NCBI GenBank assembly: GCA_947303805.1
Contig: CAMYZE010000009.1
Coordinates: 1 to 64,000 of the forward strand
Length of the DNA: 64,000 nt
Source: an uncultured Clostridia bacterium
Lineage (GTDB): Bacteria > Bacillota > Clostridia > Lachnospirales > Lachnospiraceae
Direction of reading: 5' to 3'
This document shows, in pieces, positions 26,450 to 35,638 of the stretch; the stretch's first letter is position 1; each line of letters begins with the position of its first letter. The notes beneath the pieces are model-generated. The model was given only the letters and a program-made list of their open reading frames with translations, searched no databases and was not told the DNA's origin. Both the position numbers and the translations under genes were made by a program.

Positions 26450-27331
26450 ATGTATTTGGAAATAAATATAATAGAAAATATGCGAAATGCTATTAATGTA
26501 TTTACAACATTAAGTTTTTTTGAGTGGATATCAGCTATAATAGAAATACTTATAATTGCATTTATAATTTTTAAAGTATTAATGTGGTTAAAAAATACTA
26601 GAGCGTGGGCACTTCTTAGGGGCTTAATAGTCATAAGCATATTTGCATTACTTGCATATATTTTTAATTTTAAAGTAATTCTTTTTATCTTACAATCTTT
26701 GTCATACATAGCAATCCTAGCAATTATCATAGTCTTTCAAGATGACATGAGGTCAGGTCTTGAACATCTTGGTCGTCAAAAAGTATTTTCTAAATTACTT
26801 CCAGATATAAAACTTACCAAAGTTATAAGTAAAGAAAGTTTACAAGAAATTGTAGAAGCTGCTTTTAGCATGGGAAAGGTTCGGACTGGGGCACTTATAG
26901 TAATTGAACAAAATGTCACATTAGAAGAGTGCGAGAGAACTGGAATAATTGTAAATGGTGAAATATCAAGACAGTTGCTTATAAATATATTTGAAAAAAA
27001 CACACCGCTTCATGATGGAGCTGTTCTCATTGTTGGAGATGTAGTAAAGGCAGCCACTTGTTACTTGCCACTTTCTCATAATCATAGTATATCAAAAGAT
27101 TTAGGAACTAGACATAGAGCGGCACTTGGAATATCAGAAGTGTCCGACTCTATTACTATTGTAGTTTCAGAAGAAACTGGAAATGTATCAATATGTCATA
27201 CTGGCAAATTAAATATAATGAAAGATGAGAGAGAATTGCAAAAAGAATTGATGGATTTAGTATATGGACATGATGAAAATAAAACTGAGGATAAAAATGT
27301 ATTAAATACCATGAAAGGATGGTTTAAATAA
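26450..27331 (+). CDS. cdaA: membrane diadenylate cyclase
   Basis: A 293-residue c-di-AMP synthase. Three N-terminal membrane helices (within residues ~20-90) are followed by a DAC (DisA_N) domain. The catalytic motifs are TPLHDGAVLI (DGA) near residue 187 and GTRHRAALG (RHR) near 220. It makes c-di-AMP from two ATP at the membrane, controlling potassium/osmolyte and wall homeostasis. cdaR follows with zero spacing, the standard Firmicute arrangement; glmM is not next to it here. ATG 26450 is taken as the start, though ATG 26480 is possible. Confidence 0.95.
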   Translation: MYLEINIIENMRNAINVFTTLSFFEWISAIIEILIIAFIIFKVLMWLKNTRAWALLRGLIVISIFALLAYIFNFKVILFILQSLSYIAILAIIIVFQDDMRSGLEHLGRQKVFSKLLPDIKLTKVISKESLQEIVEAAFSMGKVRTGALIVIEQNVTLEECERTGIIVNGEISRQLLINIFEKNTPLHDGAVLIVGDVVKAATCYLPLSHNHSISKDLGTRHRAALGISEVSDSITIVVSEETGNVSICHTGKLNIMKDERELQKELMDLVYGHDENKTEDKNVLNTMKGWFK

Positions 27332-28381
27332 ATGAAAAATATTAAAACCAACCTTTCTATGAAAATTCTTAGTTTAGCACTTGCTGGAATTCTTTGGGTG
27401 CTGATTATGAATATAATAAATCCACTTGTTAATGGATTTGTAAATGTGCAAATTCAAGTTGAGAATGAAGCATATGCATTAGAACAGGATAAGACCTATA
27501 CTTTTTTGGACTCAAAGACAGCTAGAGTGACATACAAAGTTAATTCCAATATGCAGACAAATATTAAACAGAGTGATTTTAAAGTATATATAGATCTAAA
27601 TGATTTGGCTTTTACCGAAAACATACCTCTTAGATATGAAGTGTTAAATAGTGATGTGGACGCAAATATAAGCAATGTTCAAGTAGAGCCTTCAACTGTC
27701 CATGTTGTATTAGACAATGTATCAAGAAATGAATTTAGACTCAAATATGACATTAAGGGAAACATAGGTCCAGGTCATAGCATAGGAAGTGTAATATTAA
27801 GTCCTAACATTGTGTATGTAGCAGGAAGCAATGCTCTCGTAGATAGTATAGATTATGTGTCTATAGATATTCCGATTAAGAATAATGAAGAGACTTTCTC
27901 TGGTGTTGCAAAAATAAAAGCATATGCAAAAGATGGAAGTATAATACCAAATGAAGATCTTAAGTTTAGTTCAGAGGATGTAGGGTATTCAGTTGTAGTG
28001 TACTCAAGGTCAAGTGTATCGTTAAATGCTATAGTCGAAGGAAATGTGGCTAATGGATATACCTATGCAGGCGCGCAGGTTTACCCAAGCAACATAATGA
28101 TAGATGGTCCAAGAAGTGTAATTCAAAATATTTATACTTTAGATTTACCAACTATAAATATAGATGGTTTAACTAGTAATCAAGAATATAATTATCAAAT
28201 ATCTGATATTTTACCAATAGGACTTACAAGTAACACAAGTGACGTTACTGTAAATATAACTGTAAATGACAATGTATTAAATAGACCAAATGCAATCAGG
28301 ACAGATGTGGGACCACATGTAGATGAAACCAGTGAGTCCGAGACAGAAGAGACTGAGACTGAAGAATCTATAGAAGAATAA
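27332..28381 (+). CDS. cdaR: YbbR-domain CdaA regulator
   Basis: A 349-residue membrane-anchored protein with one N-terminal transmembrane helix (about residues 8-28) and three to four YbbR-like repeats outside. The repeats are recognisable from strand patterns such as VRVTYKVNSN, VEPSTVHVVLD and VYPSNIMIDGP. CdaR binds and modulates CdaA. The protein ends in an acidic Glu/Thr/Ser tail of ~25 residues. Its ATG directly follows the cdaA stop codon. Confidence 0.9.
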   Translation: MKNIKTNLSMKILSLALAGILWVLIMNIINPLVNGFVNVQIQVENEAYALEQDKTYTFLDSKTARVTYKVNSNMQTNIKQSDFKVYIDLNDLAFTENIPLRYEVLNSDVDANISNVQVEPSTVHVVLDNVSRNEFRLKYDIKGNIGPGHSIGSVILSPNIVYVAGSNALVDSIDYVSIDIPIKNNEETFSGVAKIKAYAKDGSIIPNEDLKFSSEDVGYSVVVYSRSSVSLNAIVEGNVANGYTYAGAQVYPSNIMIDGPRSVIQNIYTLDLPTINIDGLTSNQEYNYQISDILPIGLTSNTSDVTVNITVNDNVLNRPNAIRTDVGPHVDETSESETEETETEESIEE

Positions 28382-28390
28382 ATAAGTAAG

Positions 28391-29923
28391 ATGTTGTTTA
28401 TATATACAATTCTATATTTTATTAGCATGATGTTGTATTACATAAAACAAGGAATTATAGCAAGTGTAATTATGGTATCACTTGCTATATTTTTATATGT
28501 TGCTGAAGTTAGAATTAGTAAACGCGCAATAAATGTGAGAGGGTTATTTGCTTTAGGATTTATAGGAGGATTTGGTATATCTCTATTAAAACTTAGCAAA
28601 CTTTCACAAGAATATAGCATGACGACTTTTTTGGCAGTATTTATATCGTACTTTACATTATATCTTGGTGTATTTTTTGAAAACAAGAGTTGTAATGTTC
28701 AAAAATCTAAAAAAGTAAAACTTGAGAAAAGTAATTCAGTGTTTATTTCACAAGAGATTTTGTTGTTAGTATTATTTATTGTCACATTTGTATCATTTGT
28801 GGTAGAAGTGGTATTGCTTAGATTTATACCATTATTTACACTTAATACTCCACATGCTTATTCGTCTTTTCACGTTTTTATGATTCACTACATAACCACA
28901 TTTTATTCATTTATACCATGTTTTGCTATATGTAATTATTTTGTTGAGCCAGAACGAAAACAGAGCAAAGTATTTATAGTATTATCATTTATATACGTCA
29001 TAATTATGGCACTTCTCATGGTATCGCGCTCTCAACTTATATTAAGTATTGTGTTGTCGCTTTTTATAGTGATAACTTATAAAACTCAAAGTGTTAAAAA
29101 ATTTAGTTTCAATAAAAAAAATGTGATGATAACGGTTTTGTTAGTATTGTTGTTTTTGGTTTTATATCTAGTAATAAGTGTGAATAGAGCTCATGATATA
29201 GAGTATTTAAATGGCATATTCGAAATGAAAAATGAAAAGACACCGATATTTATAACTCAGCCATATATGTATATTGCGCATAATTTTGAAAACTTGAATT
29301 ATATGATAGATAATATTTTTAGGTTTTCGTTCGGGAGGAGAATACTATATCCATTTTTTACACTCACATTTGTAAAAAAGTTTTTTCCTATAGTTGTAGA
29401 TGCCCCATACTATATAATCAAAGAAGAATTATCTACAGTAACTATGATTTATGATTTCTACTATGACTTTGGGTTGGTCGGGGTTGTGGTTTTTTGCTTT
29501 TTAATCGGATATATCGGAAAGAAATTAGAAGATAAGGCATATTCAATATTTAATGATGATTTTTCATTTAAGAATAATTATATCCTGATATTATTATCGC
29601 TTTATTGTTATTTTATGTTATTCTCATTTTTTCAAACATATTTTAGTTTGACAGATACTTGGGTATATATTATTATATTATTGATAATTGTGACTTTGTT
29701 TAGAATGAATAAGGGCACGAATGTGAAACCCACTAAAAGAATATTGAAGAAAAATGCAGTCAAGAGATCAGAAAACAAAGAAAAGGTTACAGATGAGACT
29801 TACGAAAGTGTTGAGGAAGTTGATAATCATGATGAAGATGCTGCCGATGATATAAAAGTCGATAAAGATATAGATGCGGAAATGCAAAAATATTCCTCAT
29901 ATTATAACTATGAGGACATTTAA
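28391..29923 (+). CDS. polytopic membrane protein, O-antigen polymerase-like
   Basis: A 510-residue protein with about 11-12 hydrophobic helices up to residue ~440 and a cytosolic, highly charged tail (Lys-rich, then Asp/Glu-rich). The layout and loops, including the large one containing YIAHNFENLNYMIDN and the DFYYDFGLVG motif, resemble Wzy/EpsG-type oligosaccharide repeat-unit polymerases. No motif is decisive, so polymerase is a family-level inference. It lies 9 nt after cdaR and 17 nt before a lipoprotein gene, so it is probably transcribed with cdaA. Confidence 0.6.
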   Translation: MLFIYTILYFISMMLYYIKQGIIASVIMVSLAIFLYVAEVRISKRAINVRGLFALGFIGGFGISLLKLSKLSQEYSMTTFLAVFISYFTLYLGVFFENKSCNVQKSKKVKLEKSNSVFISQEILLLVLFIVTFVSFVVEVVLLRFIPLFTLNTPHAYSSFHVFMIHYITTFYSFIPCFAICNYFVEPERKQSKVFIVLSFIYVIIMALLMVSRSQLILSIVLSLFIVITYKTQSVKKFSFNKKNVMITVLLVLLFLVLYLVISVNRAHDIEYLNGIFEMKNEKTPIFITQPYMYIAHNFENLNYMIDNIFRFSFGRRILYPFFTLTFVKKFFPIVVDAPYYIIKEELSTVTMIYDFYYDFGLVGVVVFCFLIGYIGKKLEDKAYSIFNDDFSFKNNYILILLSLYCYFMLFSFFQTYFSLTDTWVYIIILLIIVTLFRMNKGTNVKPTKRILKKNAVKRSENKEKVTDETYESVEEVDNHDEDAADDIKVDKDIDAEMQKYSSYYNYEDI

Positions 29924-29940
29924 TAGATTTGGAGGGAAAT

Positions 29941-31311
29941 ATGAAAAGAATTATAAGTTTTTTATTGGTGTTGTCTATAAGTGCATTTTGCATAGTGTCT
30001 TGTGGCAAAAAAGAATCAAAGCAAGAGACAAGTGTAATTATTGAAACTACAGAGAAAGCTTCTGAGGCAATTACTATACAAAAAGAGACAGCAGAGAGGA
30101 AACTCAATCCTGATATTAAGGTTAAAACAAAAGAAGTCGATAAAAAGACATCTTACAATGTGGTTGAGTTTGGTAAATATGATTTAGATATAGGTCATGC
30201 GGGTCCTATTGAGTGGCTTGTGGTAGATAGAAATGTAGACTCTTATCTGCTTGTAAGTAGATATATAATTGACTGTAAGAATTATAATAATTCAGATAAA
30301 GAAGTCACTTGGGAAAATGCAACTCTTAATGAGTGGCTAAACAATTATTTCTTAAATGGGGCATTTTCAAGTGATGAGATAGCTTATATGAATTATGTCA
30401 AGGAATTTGGTATAGCTGGAGATGCTAAAGTGTCACTTCTAAATATAGCAGCTTGCGATAAGTACTTTGGAAGAGAGGATGTAGAAAAGAAGAATTATAA
30501 ACTTTCTGCCAAAGCAACTACCTGGGCAAAATCAAATTGGGAAGAAGTAGTAGAAGTAAAGAACTCAGATTATTATGATTGTGGTTCATTTTACTTGACT
30601 GACAATGGAACCACTGATAGAAAGGCAGTATGGGTAGGACAGTTTGGTCATATATATAGAGAGGGACAAGCTGTGAAACTTGAGCATGGTGATGGAGTTA
30701 GACCTGTTATAGCTGTGAAGAAAGAGCTATTTGAGACTGAACAAAATATTGTGAGGGAAGAGACTGTAATCTCAACTGATGGTGGAGAAGACGAGGTTAA
30801 AACAACTGTAGTATCAAGCAATGCAGTTTATTCAAATATAGCAAAAGAAAAACACCAGAGTGCAGAACTGCCATTTAGTGAGAAGAATGTAGTTGACCTA
30901 AAGGCTTGGGAATATGGTAGAACGCCTATAGCGTGGATATATGTAGCTCCAAATACTCAGATAATTAGTAATAATAGTCCTAATCGTTCTGCAAACTTTG
31001 GATATAAAGTTGGTGCTTCTTCAGGTTCTAAAGGATGCTATATGACAATATTCTCTAAGGGTGAGTGCCATGGTGCAGATTGGGATGGAAGAATGTATTG
31101 CTTTGAGGATTACAAGAAAACTACTCCTGAAGAGATGAAGTTTGATACAAAGTTTGAAGATCTGAAATACGGTGAATATAATGTAAAGGAACTTCTGTCA
31201 AAAAGATATAAATTGGAAGAAGTTACTAGCGGTGTATATAAGGCAAATGGCACATACATAAATGTTATATATGTAAGTGAGTTGGATGATATAATTGCTA
31301 CAATGAAATAA
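29941..31311 (+). CDS. DUF6273-domain lipoprotein
   Basis: A 456-residue exported protein with lipobox IVSC. After a Thr/Glu-rich linker, residues ~75-265 match DUF6273: the pattern VEFGKYDLDIG, PIEWLVVD, VTWENATLNEWLNNYF and GVRPVIAVKK. The ~190-residue C-terminal part has no family I know. DUF6273 proteins are frequent surface proteins in Clostridia with no established function. ATG 29941 is set by GGAGGG; the upstream TTG is not used. Confidence 0.75.
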   Translation: MKRIISFLLVLSISAFCIVSCGKKESKQETSVIIETTEKASEAITIQKETAERKLNPDIKVKTKEVDKKTSYNVVEFGKYDLDIGHAGPIEWLVVDRNVDSYLLVSRYIIDCKNYNNSDKEVTWENATLNEWLNNYFLNGAFSSDEIAYMNYVKEFGIAGDAKVSLLNIAACDKYFGREDVEKKNYKLSAKATTWAKSNWEEVVEVKNSDYYDCGSFYLTDNGTTDRKAVWVGQFGHIYREGQAVKLEHGDGVRPVIAVKKELFETEQNIVREETVISTDGGEDEVKTTVVSSNAVYSNIAKEKHQSAELPFSEKNVVDLKAWEYGRTPIAWIYVAPNTQIISNNSPNRSANFGYKVGASSGSKGCYMTIFSKGECHGADWDGRMYCFEDYKKTTPEEMKFDTKFEDLKYGEYNVKELLSKRYKLEEVTSGVYKANGTYINVIYVSELDDIIATMK

Positions 31312-31323
31312 GAGGGGCTATTG

Positions 31324-31857
31324 ATGCAAATAAAAAGAATTGTAAAACTTAATACTATTATTGTATTTGCAGCAGCTTTAGTGGCTTGTTCTGAGGGGAT
31401 AGGAGTACAAAATAATTCTGTAAAAAGTGTATTGGAATCAGGAATAAATGGAAGCGCAGAAATTATAAGTGAACCCACAGAGGAAGTTAAGACAGAAGTC
31501 AAAAATCCTTATGATAAGATAGATGTAGACCTGACAGAGATGCCACAGAAACTTGCTTATACAACTGCAAATAGAATGAACTTAGTTTCAGAACAATATA
31601 TTGGGCAGATAGTCAAGATGAATGGCATATGCTCTATATTTCATGATAAAAAAAGAGATATTTACTTTTTCACTTGTGAAATTAACGATGAGACTGCGTG
31701 CTGTACACTAGGAATTGAGTTTGAACTTTTAGATGACTATAAGTTCCCAGATGATTACCCAAAAGAAAAAGATGAAGTGACAGTGGTAGGTATATTTGAT
31801 ACATATAAAGAAGGGGCAAGAACATATAAAACGCTTAGAAAAGCGGTACTTGCATAA
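31324..31857 (+). CDS. small lipoprotein with OB-fold-like domain
   Basis: A 177-residue protein with a short signal sequence and lipobox ALVAC. Residues ~85-175 (YIGQIVKMNGICSIFHD and DEVTVVGIFDTY) have the alternating strand pattern of OB-fold (tRNA_anti-like) domains found in Clostridial lipoproteins. ATG 31324 is preferred over TTG 31321 by GAGGGG spacing. It is the last gene before a terminator. The function is unknown. Confidence 0.65.
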   Translation: MQIKRIVKLNTIIVFAAALVACSEGIGVQNNSVKSVLESGINGSAEIISEPTEEVKTEVKNPYDKIDVDLTEMPQKLAYTTANRMNLVSEQYIGQIVKMNGICSIFHDKKRDIYFFTCEINDETACCTLGIEFELLDDYKFPDDYPKEKDEVTVVGIFDTYKEGARTYKTLRKAVLA

Positions 31858-31861
31858 ACAT

Positions 31862-31887
31862 AGGGATGGTGTAAACCATCCCTTTTT
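31862..31887 (+). terminator. intrinsic terminator of the cdaA cluster
   Basis: AGGGATGG and CCATCCCT pair around TGTAAA, followed by TTTT. Confidence 0.85.
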
Positions 31888-31943
31888 GATTCTAAATTGT
31901 CAATAAAATGTAAAAAATATGTAAAAACATTTTTGAAAAACTA

Positions 31944-31952
31944 TGTTATAAT
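31944..31952 (+). promoter_or_regulatory. extended -10 promoter of the 31981 gene
   Basis: TGTTATAAT gives an extended -10 with a perfect TATAAT core. No good -35 box lies at 16-18 nt. The predicted start near 31959 leaves a short leader containing AAAGGAGG. Confidence 0.55.
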
Positions 31953-31980
31953 ATTTTGGATTTTTGAAAGGAGGAAAAAC

Positions 31981-32520
31981 ATGAATAATGTTGTTTATAT
32001 AGTTCTTGTATATATAGTCATAAGTTTTATTGGGATTTTACTTCACGACTTTAAGTATTTGTTTTTCTTAAATAGTAACAATCGTGTGAAGGCAGTAATT
32101 ATATGTGGTGTGTATGTCATCTTTAACACTATGACCACTAAGCTTATAGCAGATCAACCTATGCAAATAAGTATACCTGTTATAACAGTAACCAATATGA
32201 TATCAATGTGGATTGCTATGACATACAACGAGAAGAATTTGAAAGAGTTTATATACAAGTTTGAGATATCTACAAAGTTTGATGATAAAAAAGACGAATT
32301 AGAGAATTGGTTCAAGGATAACAATGTGCCATATAAAAGATTTTGGTATTATTTTGAAAATGATAAAAGTGATGAGAAAGGCGAGACAAAGTACCATGAA
32401 TTTGATATCTATGCATTTACCAAGCAACATAGTAAAAAACTTACTGAGATGCTTGATAAGTATGATAGGTCTGAAGTTAAGTACGTGAAGATAAATACAA
32501 GTAACTATAAAGTAAGTTAA
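31981..32520 (+). CDS. small membrane protein with cytosolic C-terminal domain (DUF2179-like)
   Basis: A 179-residue protein. Three hydrophobic helices cover residues ~5-85, followed by a soluble α/β domain with Lys/Asp-rich sequence (YKFEISTKFDDKKDELENWF and onward). The topology resembles UPF0316/DUF2179-type proteins (membrane DUF5698 plus DUF2179), but the match is weak. AAAGGAGG precedes ATG 31981; a frame starting at 31897 lacks a ribosome-binding site and is not used. Confidence 0.55.
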   Translation: MNNVVYIVLVYIVISFIGILLHDFKYLFFLNSNNRVKAVIICGVYVIFNTMTTKLIADQPMQISIPVITVTNMISMWIAMTYNEKNLKEFIYKFEISTKFDDKKDELENWFKDNNVPYKRFWYYFENDKSDEKGETKYHEFDIYAFTKQHSKKLTEMLDKYDRSEVKYVKINTSNYKVS

Positions 32521-32532
32521 AATGACAAATTT

Positions 32533-32562
32533 TAGGGGCGGTTAATAAGCCCCTATTTTATT
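32533..32562 (+). terminator. intrinsic terminator resembling the GGGGCG repeat
   Basis: TAGGGGC and GCCCCTA pair around a nine-base loop and are followed by TTTTATT. The stem sequence resembles the dispersed GTAGGGGCG repeat found elsewhere in the window. Confidence 0.75.
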
Positions 32563-32600
32563 GTATTTAAATGTGTAAAGACGATATATAGCATATTTAC

Positions 32601-32629
32601 TTGAAAATTAGCACAATATATTGTATAAT
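32601..32629 (+). promoter_or_regulatory. promoter of the topoisomerase B gene
   Basis: TTGAAA, a 17-nt spacer and TATAAT. The predicted +1 near 32636 gives a 47-nt leader ending in GTGAGG before ATG 32683. Confidence 0.8.
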
Positions 32630-32682
32630 TTGTTTTAAATTGTGTGCAAAATTAACACGCATTTGTTTTTGTGAGGTATAAA

Positions 32683-34611
32683 ATGGCAAATAAGAATTAT
32701 GGTGCAGAAAACATTACAGTTCTTGAAGGTCTAGAGCCAGTAAGAAAAAGACCTGGTATGTATGTAGGAGATGTAGGACTAAAAGGTCTTAATCACTTGG
32801 TGTATGAAATTTTAGATAATTCAGTTGATGAACATTTGGCGGGTTACTGTAATAACATTTCGGTAATTCTTGAAAAAGATGGTTCATGTACTGTAATAGA
32901 TGATGGTAGAGGAATACCAGTTGATTTGCATAAGTCTGGACTTCCTGCAGTTAGAGTTGTATTAACTACACTTCATGCAGGTGGTAAATTTGACAATGAG
33001 ACATACAAGACATCAGGAGGACTTCATGGTGTTGGTTCATCGGTTGTCAATGCTCTTTCATCTCATATGACTGTAGAGGTAAGTAGAGATGGGAATGTAT
33101 ATAAGGATACTTACGAGCGAGGCAAACCAACTACAAAGCTCGTCAAAGGGAAACTTCCTGTAGTTGGGAAGAGTAAGCATACAGGAACCAAAATTAATTT
33201 TTCTCCGGACCCTGAGATATTTACTCATACAAAGTTTAAAGTCGATTGGATTAAGTCAAGACTTCATGAGACTTGTTATTTGAATCCAAATCTTAAAATA
33301 CATTTTGAAAATTTAACTGCTTCAAAGCCTGAGATAATAGATTACCATGAGCCAGAGGGAATATTGGCATTTATAAAGGAACTTAACAAAGGAAAGAAGA
33401 CTGTTACTAAAGAGATTATGTTTAAGGGAACAGTAGATAAGACTGAAGTTAAAGTTGCTATTCAATTTATAGATGCATTTGAAGAGAATATTTTAGGTTT
33501 CTGTAATAACATTTACACACAGGAGGGCGGAACCCATCTTGTTGGATTTAAAACTAAATTTACTCAACTTCTAAATACTTATGCAAGACAACTTGGAAAT
33601 TTAAAAGAAAAGGATGAAAACTTCACAGGACCTGATACAAGAAATGGTATGACTGCCATTGTGGCTATCAAGTATCCTGATCCACTATTTGAAGGACAGA
33701 CCAAAACTAAACTTGCATCTCAAGATGTGACAAAGCAAGTAGCTCAAGTGGTAGGAGAACAACTTGAAAGATATTTTGATAGAAACGTGGAAGATGTAAA
33801 AGCTATGATTGCTCAAGCTGAGAAGTCAGCAAAGATTAGAAAGGCAGAAGAAAAAGCAAAAACCAATCTTCTTTCAAAGTCTAAGTTTTCTTTTGATTCA
33901 AATGGCAAACTTGCAAATTGCATAAGTAAAGATGCAAGTGAGTGCGAGATATTTATAGTTGAGGGAGATAGTGCAGGTGGCTCTGCGAAAAACTGTAGAA
34001 ACAGAAATACTCAAGCTATTCTTCCGCTTAGAGGAAAAATATTAAATGTCGAAAAGGCATCAATGGATAAGGTGCTTTCAAATGCAGAAATTAAAACTAT
34101 GATTAACACTTTTGGCTGTGGCTTTAGTGAAGGTTATGGAAATGATTTTGATATAAGTAAATTAAGATATGATAAGATTATTCTTATGACTGATGCCGAT
34201 GTAGACGGCTCACATATCGATACTTTACTTCTTACTTTCTTATATAGATTTATGCCTGACCTTATTAATGAAGGTCACGTGTATGTGTCTATGCCACCAC
34301 TTTATGCTGCAATACCAAAGGGAAAGCCAAATGAGAAAGAATATCTCTATGATGAGAAGGCATTAAATGATTATAAGAAAAAACATAAAGATGGAACTTA
34401 TGAGATAAAGAGATTTAAAGGTTTGGGTGAAATGGATCCATCAGAACTTTGGGAGACAACACTTAACCCTGATAATAGAGTTTTAAAGCAAGTAGAAATT
34501 GAAGATGCAAGAGAGGCATCAAAGGTTACGGAGATGCTTATGGGGTCTGAGGTTGGTGACCGACGCGAGTTTATATATGAGCATGCAAATGAGGCTGTAT
34601 TAGATTGGTAG
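32683..34611 (+). CDS. type IIA DNA topoisomerase B subunit (GyrB/ParE family)
   Basis: A 642-residue ATPase subunit. GHKL ATPase motifs: YEILDNSVDEHLAG (Mg-binding Asn), IDDGRGIPVD and GGLHGVGSSVVNALS. The transducer Lys is in the GQTKTKL segment. The TOPRIM domain has VEGDSAGGSA, PLRGKILNVEKA and MTDADVDGSHI. It pairs with the A subunit at 39372, which lacks the GyrA box. By similarity the pair is the second, topoisomerase IV-like set seen in Lachnospiraceae rather than the dnaA-recF-linked gyrase; GyrB cannot be excluded. ATG 32683 follows GAGG by six bases. Confidence 0.9.
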   Translation: MANKNYGAENITVLEGLEPVRKRPGMYVGDVGLKGLNHLVYEILDNSVDEHLAGYCNNISVILEKDGSCTVIDDGRGIPVDLHKSGLPAVRVVLTTLHAGGKFDNETYKTSGGLHGVGSSVVNALSSHMTVEVSRDGNVYKDTYERGKPTTKLVKGKLPVVGKSKHTGTKINFSPDPEIFTHTKFKVDWIKSRLHETCYLNPNLKIHFENLTASKPEIIDYHEPEGILAFIKELNKGKKTVTKEIMFKGTVDKTEVKVAIQFIDAFEENILGFCNNIYTQEGGTHLVGFKTKFTQLLNTYARQLGNLKEKDENFTGPDTRNGMTAIVAIKYPDPLFEGQTKTKLASQDVTKQVAQVVGEQLERYFDRNVEDVKAMIAQAEKSAKIRKAEEKAKTNLLSKSKFSFDSNGKLANCISKDASECEIFIVEGDSAGGSAKNCRNRNTQAILPLRGKILNVEKASMDKVLSNAEIKTMINTFGCGFSEGYGNDFDISKLRYDKIILMTDADVDGSHIDTLLLTFLYRFMPDLINEGHVYVSMPPLYAAIPKGKPNEKEYLYDEKALNDYKKKHKDGTYEIKRFKGLGEMDPSELWETTLNPDNRVLKQVEIEDAREASKVTEMLMGSEVGDRREFIYEHANEAVLDW

Positions 34612-34612
34612 T

Positions 34613-34666
34613 TGTGGGGGCGAGTTTCACGAGTTAACACTGTAGGGGCGAGTTTTACGAGTCCGA
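34613..34666 (+). repeat. dispersed GTAGGGGCGAG-type repeat, tandem pair
   Basis: Two units, TGTGGGGGCGAGTTTCACGA at 34613 and TGTAGGGGCGAGTTTTACGA at 34641, lie directly after the topoisomerase B stop codon and upstream of the SPFH gene's AGGAGG. Confidence 0.7.
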
Positions 34667-34689
34667 ATAAATAATAGGAGGTACCAGTT

Positions 34690-35550
34690 ATGTATGGAAG
34701 TATTTTATCAATTATAGTTGTAGTATTTGTCATAATGGTAATTTTGTCATGGCTTGTAATTGTGCCAGAGAAACAAGAAGTTATAGTTGAAATGCTTGGA
34801 AAGTATCACAAAACTATGAGAGCGGGCGTGAATTTTAAATTGCCATTTATTCAAACTATAAGAAATCGTGTGAGCCTCAAAGAACATATTCATGACTTTC
34901 CACCTCAATCAGTTATCACAAAAGATAATGTAACTATGAAGATTGATACAGTTGTTTATTGTAAAGTTTTTGATAGTTATAAAAATACATATATGATTCA
35001 AAATGGTGTGGATGCAATTGAAAAAATTACTGCTACTACACTTAGAAATATTGTAGGAACAATGGAACTTGATGAACTTTTAACTGCTAGAGATAAAATA
35101 AATGGTCATCTTCTTAAAGAAGTTGATGAGGCAACTGATGTGTGGGGAATAAAAATTACCCGTATAGAGATTAAAGATATTATGCCACCTGCTGAAATAA
35201 AAGAAGCAATGGATAGACAGATGAAAGCAGAGAGAGAAAAAAGAGCAACTATCCTTGAGGCGGAGGCTATTAAGCAAAAAGATATAACAGTTGCAGAGGG
35301 AAAAAGAGATGCTATGCTCATGGAAGCAGAAGCTAAAGCAAAATCAATTGAACTTGTGGCAAAAGCAGAGGCAGAAGCAGTCCGCCTTATAAATGAACAA
35401 AAACCATCAGACGCATATATAAAACTTGAAGCTATTAAGAGTGTTGAAAAACTTGCTAAAGGCCAAGCAACTAAAATTGTAGTGCCATCTGATATAGCCA
35501 GCCTTACAAGTGGGATTGTGGCGATTAAAGAGGCACTAAAAGAGAAGTAG
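34690..35550 (+). CDS. SPFH/band 7 (stomatin-like) membrane protein
   Basis: A 286-residue protein with one N-terminal membrane helix (residues ~4-25), an SPFH domain (about 27-190; VPEKQEVIVEMLGKYHKTM, MKIDTVVYCKV) and a coiled-coil, Ala/Glu-rich C-terminal segment from ~165 to 240, as in QmcA/stomatin proteins that form oligomers in membrane microdomains. No NfeD gene is adjacent, unlike many bacterial stomatins. AGGAGG lies upstream. It separates topoisomerase B from the R-M island. Confidence 0.9.
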   Translation: MYGSILSIIVVVFVIMVILSWLVIVPEKQEVIVEMLGKYHKTMRAGVNFKLPFIQTIRNRVSLKEHIHDFPPQSVITKDNVTMKIDTVVYCKVFDSYKNTYMIQNGVDAIEKITATTLRNIVGTMELDELLTARDKINGHLLKEVDEATDVWGIKITRIEIKDIMPPAEIKEAMDRQMKAEREKRATILEAEAIKQKDITVAEGKRDAMLMEAEAKAKSIELVAKAEAEAVRLINEQKPSDAYIKLEAIKSVEKLAKGQATKIVVPSDIASLTSGIVAIKEALKEK

Positions 35551-35564
35551 AGAAAGCCTTATAT

Positions 35565-35592
35565 TTGACAAAAACTGATGTGATGACATAAT
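35565..35592 (+). promoter_or_regulatory. promoter reading into the R-M island
   Basis: Perfect TTGACA, a 16-nt spacer and TGACATAAT (extended -10). The predicted +1 (about 35599) lies inside the 35-nt palindrome at 35592-35626. Confidence 0.75.
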
Positions 35593-35626
35593 TAACAAAT
35601 ATGAAGTGCAACTTTATATTTGTTAA
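35592..35626. promoter_or_regulatory. 35-nt near-perfect palindrome at the predicted transcription start
   Basis: The arms TTAACAAATATGAAGT and ACTTTATATTTGTTAA pair over 16 positions (15 Watson-Crick pairs and one G-T) around a GCA loop. No T-run follows, so it is not a terminator. It could be an operator for a dimeric regulator or a 5'-UTR stem-loop. Confidence 0.7.
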
Positions 35627-35638
35627 GAGGTATGAAAA

